Origin: Legionellales bacterium UBA5158
GTDB lineage: Bacteria > Pseudomonadota > Gammaproteobacteria > DSM-16500
Assembly: GCA_002413665.1 (NCBI GenBank)
Contig: DHXK01000234.1
Coordinates: 1-5,417, forward strand
Reading direction: 5' to 3'
Length of the DNA: 5,417 bases
The notes under the pieces are model-generated. The model searched no databases. It was not told the DNA's origin and was given only the letters and a program-made list of their open reading frames with translations. Both the position numbers and the translations under genes were made by a program. This document shows positions 4,243 through 5,417 of the stretch, piece after piece (the stretch's first letter is position 1; each line of letters starts with the position of its first letter).

Positions 4243-5417
4243 TCACAGGCAAACATATCCGGGGGATACTGAGCTATAATGAGCATAAGGTAGGCAAAGG
4301 AACGGCTGAAATATTGTTAGCAGAGAACTTTACCGCGGAAGCTTCCCGGCTATCGCTTACGAATAAGCTAAGCCATTTTGAAGCTTTTGTTGAAAAGAAC
4401 AGGCGTACCAAAACCAATGCGATACATATCTCCTTGAATTTTGATGCATCAGATAAATTAGACAATGAGCTTTTAAAAGAGCTCTCAGAAAAATATATGA
4501 CCGCCATCGGTTTTGAAGATCAGCCATACCTGCTATACCGGCATTACGATGCTGCACATCCCCACGTCCATATTGTGACTACAAACATTCAAAGTAATGG
4601 GCAGAGGATTGACTTGCACAACATCGGGAAGAACCAGTCGGAAACAGCAAGAAAGAGCCTGGAAAAAGAATATAGTCTGGTAGAAGCAGAAAGTAAGGGA
4701 CAAAGGGATAATCTTCCGGTTAACCAAGTCGATATTCAAAGAGCTTTATATGGCAAAGATGAAACCAAACAAGCTATTGCTAATGTTGTACGATCTGTTA
4801 CCCGCAACTGGAAATATACCTCACTACCAGAATTAAATGCAGTACTGCGACAATATAATGTGATTGCTGATCGTGGAAGCGAAGATTCTAAAATGTTTCA
4901 AAAGAATGGATTGCTTTACAGAATTTTAGATAAACAGGGTAAAAAAATTGGTGTCCCAATTAAAGCCAGCAGTATTTATGGCAAGCCAACACTGAAGTTT
5001 CTTGAAAACCGCTACAAGCTTAACGAAGAACTAAGAAAGCCATATAAGTTACAACTTAAACAGGCCATTGATTTTGTATTGCTCAGGCATCCGACAAAAG
5101 TGGAGTTCGAACAGACTTTAGCCGGCAAAGGAATACAGGTAGTTTATAGGAAAAATGAAGAAGGCCGGATCTATGGGATCACTTTTACAGACCACAAATC
5201 CAAATCAGTATTTAACGGAAGTGCTTTGGGTAAAGCTTACAGTGCAAAGGCTTTAACTGATGGTTTTACAACTGCTGTTAAATCAGAAAGTAAAATTGCT
5301 TCTCCTTTCATGAACAATTTTATCAATCAAACTGGATTTCAAAAATTTTCCGATAAGGGTACTTACTCTGCATCTCATATATTGGAAGATTTATTAAATG
5401 GATATTCCGCTCTATAG
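4227..5417 (+). CDS. mobA: Relaxase / mobilization nuclease (MobA/VirD2-like, HUH type)
   Basis: Nicks one strand at oriT, stays covalently bound to the 5' end and pilots the strand into a recipient through a conjugation apparatus supplied by another element. The protein has 396 residues and is complete, its stop closing the window. The N-terminal relaxase domain covers about residues 1-160. The probable nucleophile is Tyr17 in ILSYNEHKV. Motif HISLNFDASDKL is at 67-78. The HUH metal-binding motif is in YRHYDAAHPHVHIVTTN (His106, His111, His113, His115), followed by QRIDLHNIG at 126-134. The C-terminal part (about 165-396) is less conserved and may bind MobC, DNA or the coupling protein. The gene starts inside the end of mobC, in another frame. 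It has no primase or helicase domain. No coupling-protein gene is seen, consistent with a mobilizable rather than self-transmissible element. Confidence 0.92.
   Translation: MVAKIITGKHIRGILSYNEHKVGKGTAEILLAENFTAEASRLSLTNKLSHFEAFVEKNRRTKTNAIHISLNFDASDKLDNELLKELSEKYMTAIGFEDQPYLLYRHYDAAHPHVHIVTTNIQSNGQRIDLHNIGKNQSETARKSLEKEYSLVEAESKGQRDNLPVNQVDIQRALYGKDETKQAIANVVRSVTRNWKYTSLPELNAVLRQYNVIADRGSEDSKMFQKNGLLYRILDKQGKKIGVPIKASSIYGKPTLKFLENRYKLNEELRKPYKLQLKQAIDFVLLRHPTKVEFEQTLAGKGIQVVYRKNEEGRIYGITFTDHKSKSVFNGSALGKAYSAKALTDGFTTAVKSESKIASPFMNNFINQTGFQKFSDKGTYSASHILEDLLNGYSAL

Overview
The window reads as one arm of an integrative and mobilizable element (IME), or an integrase-bearing mobilizable plasmid, from a member of the Bacteroidota. 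A Sphingobacteriaceae-like host (Pedobacter or Mucilaginibacter type) is a reasonable guess. The evidence is the AT-rich DNA, the Bacteroidota-style promoter motifs (TTTG with TAnnTTTG), an integrase of the class common in Bacteroidota conjugative and mobilizable elements, and a MobC/relaxase pair of a Bacteroidota type. This placement rests on family resemblance read by eye, not on a database search. All recognisable genes lie on the + strand.

Left part (1-468): no protein gene. It holds a 22-bp piece that looks like the 3' end of a tRNA gene (half of the T arm plus the acceptor strand), followed 24 bp later by a near-ideal hairpin terminator. The rest of the tRNA is missing upstream. This is the likely attachment core. 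It is flanked on both sides by short repeats that could be integrase or excisionase sites. Since element-like DNA lies on both sides of the core, the arrangement suggests an attP (circular form) or a tandem junction rather than a simple chromosomal attL.

Middle part (469-3411): a tyrosine recombinase (469-1692) is followed after 43 bp by a DUF1016/YhcG-type PDDEXK nuclease-like protein (1736-2806) that carries two in-frame palindromic repeats. Next comes a good Bacteroidota promoter (2851-2883) and a cryptic module of small genes: a reading frame at 2900-3100 with no proper start, overlapping an unrecognised 106-residue protein (3091-3411).

Right part (3412-5417): a 426-bp non-coding stretch contains CCGCCAA repeats, a TAnnTTTG motif and three consecutive hairpins, and is the best candidate for the origin of transfer. 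It leads into a consensus Shine-Dalgarno, then mobC (3838-4242) and an overlapping relaxase (4227-5417) whose stop codon ends the window.

Working model: the integrase moves the element in and out of a tRNA 3' end. MobC and the relaxase bind and nick the oriT region so that a co-resident conjugative element can transfer it. The DUF1016 protein and the small-gene module are cargo, possibly accessory or defence functions. No type IV secretion, coupling-protein or replication genes are visible, so self-transfer and autonomous replication cannot be claimed from this window.
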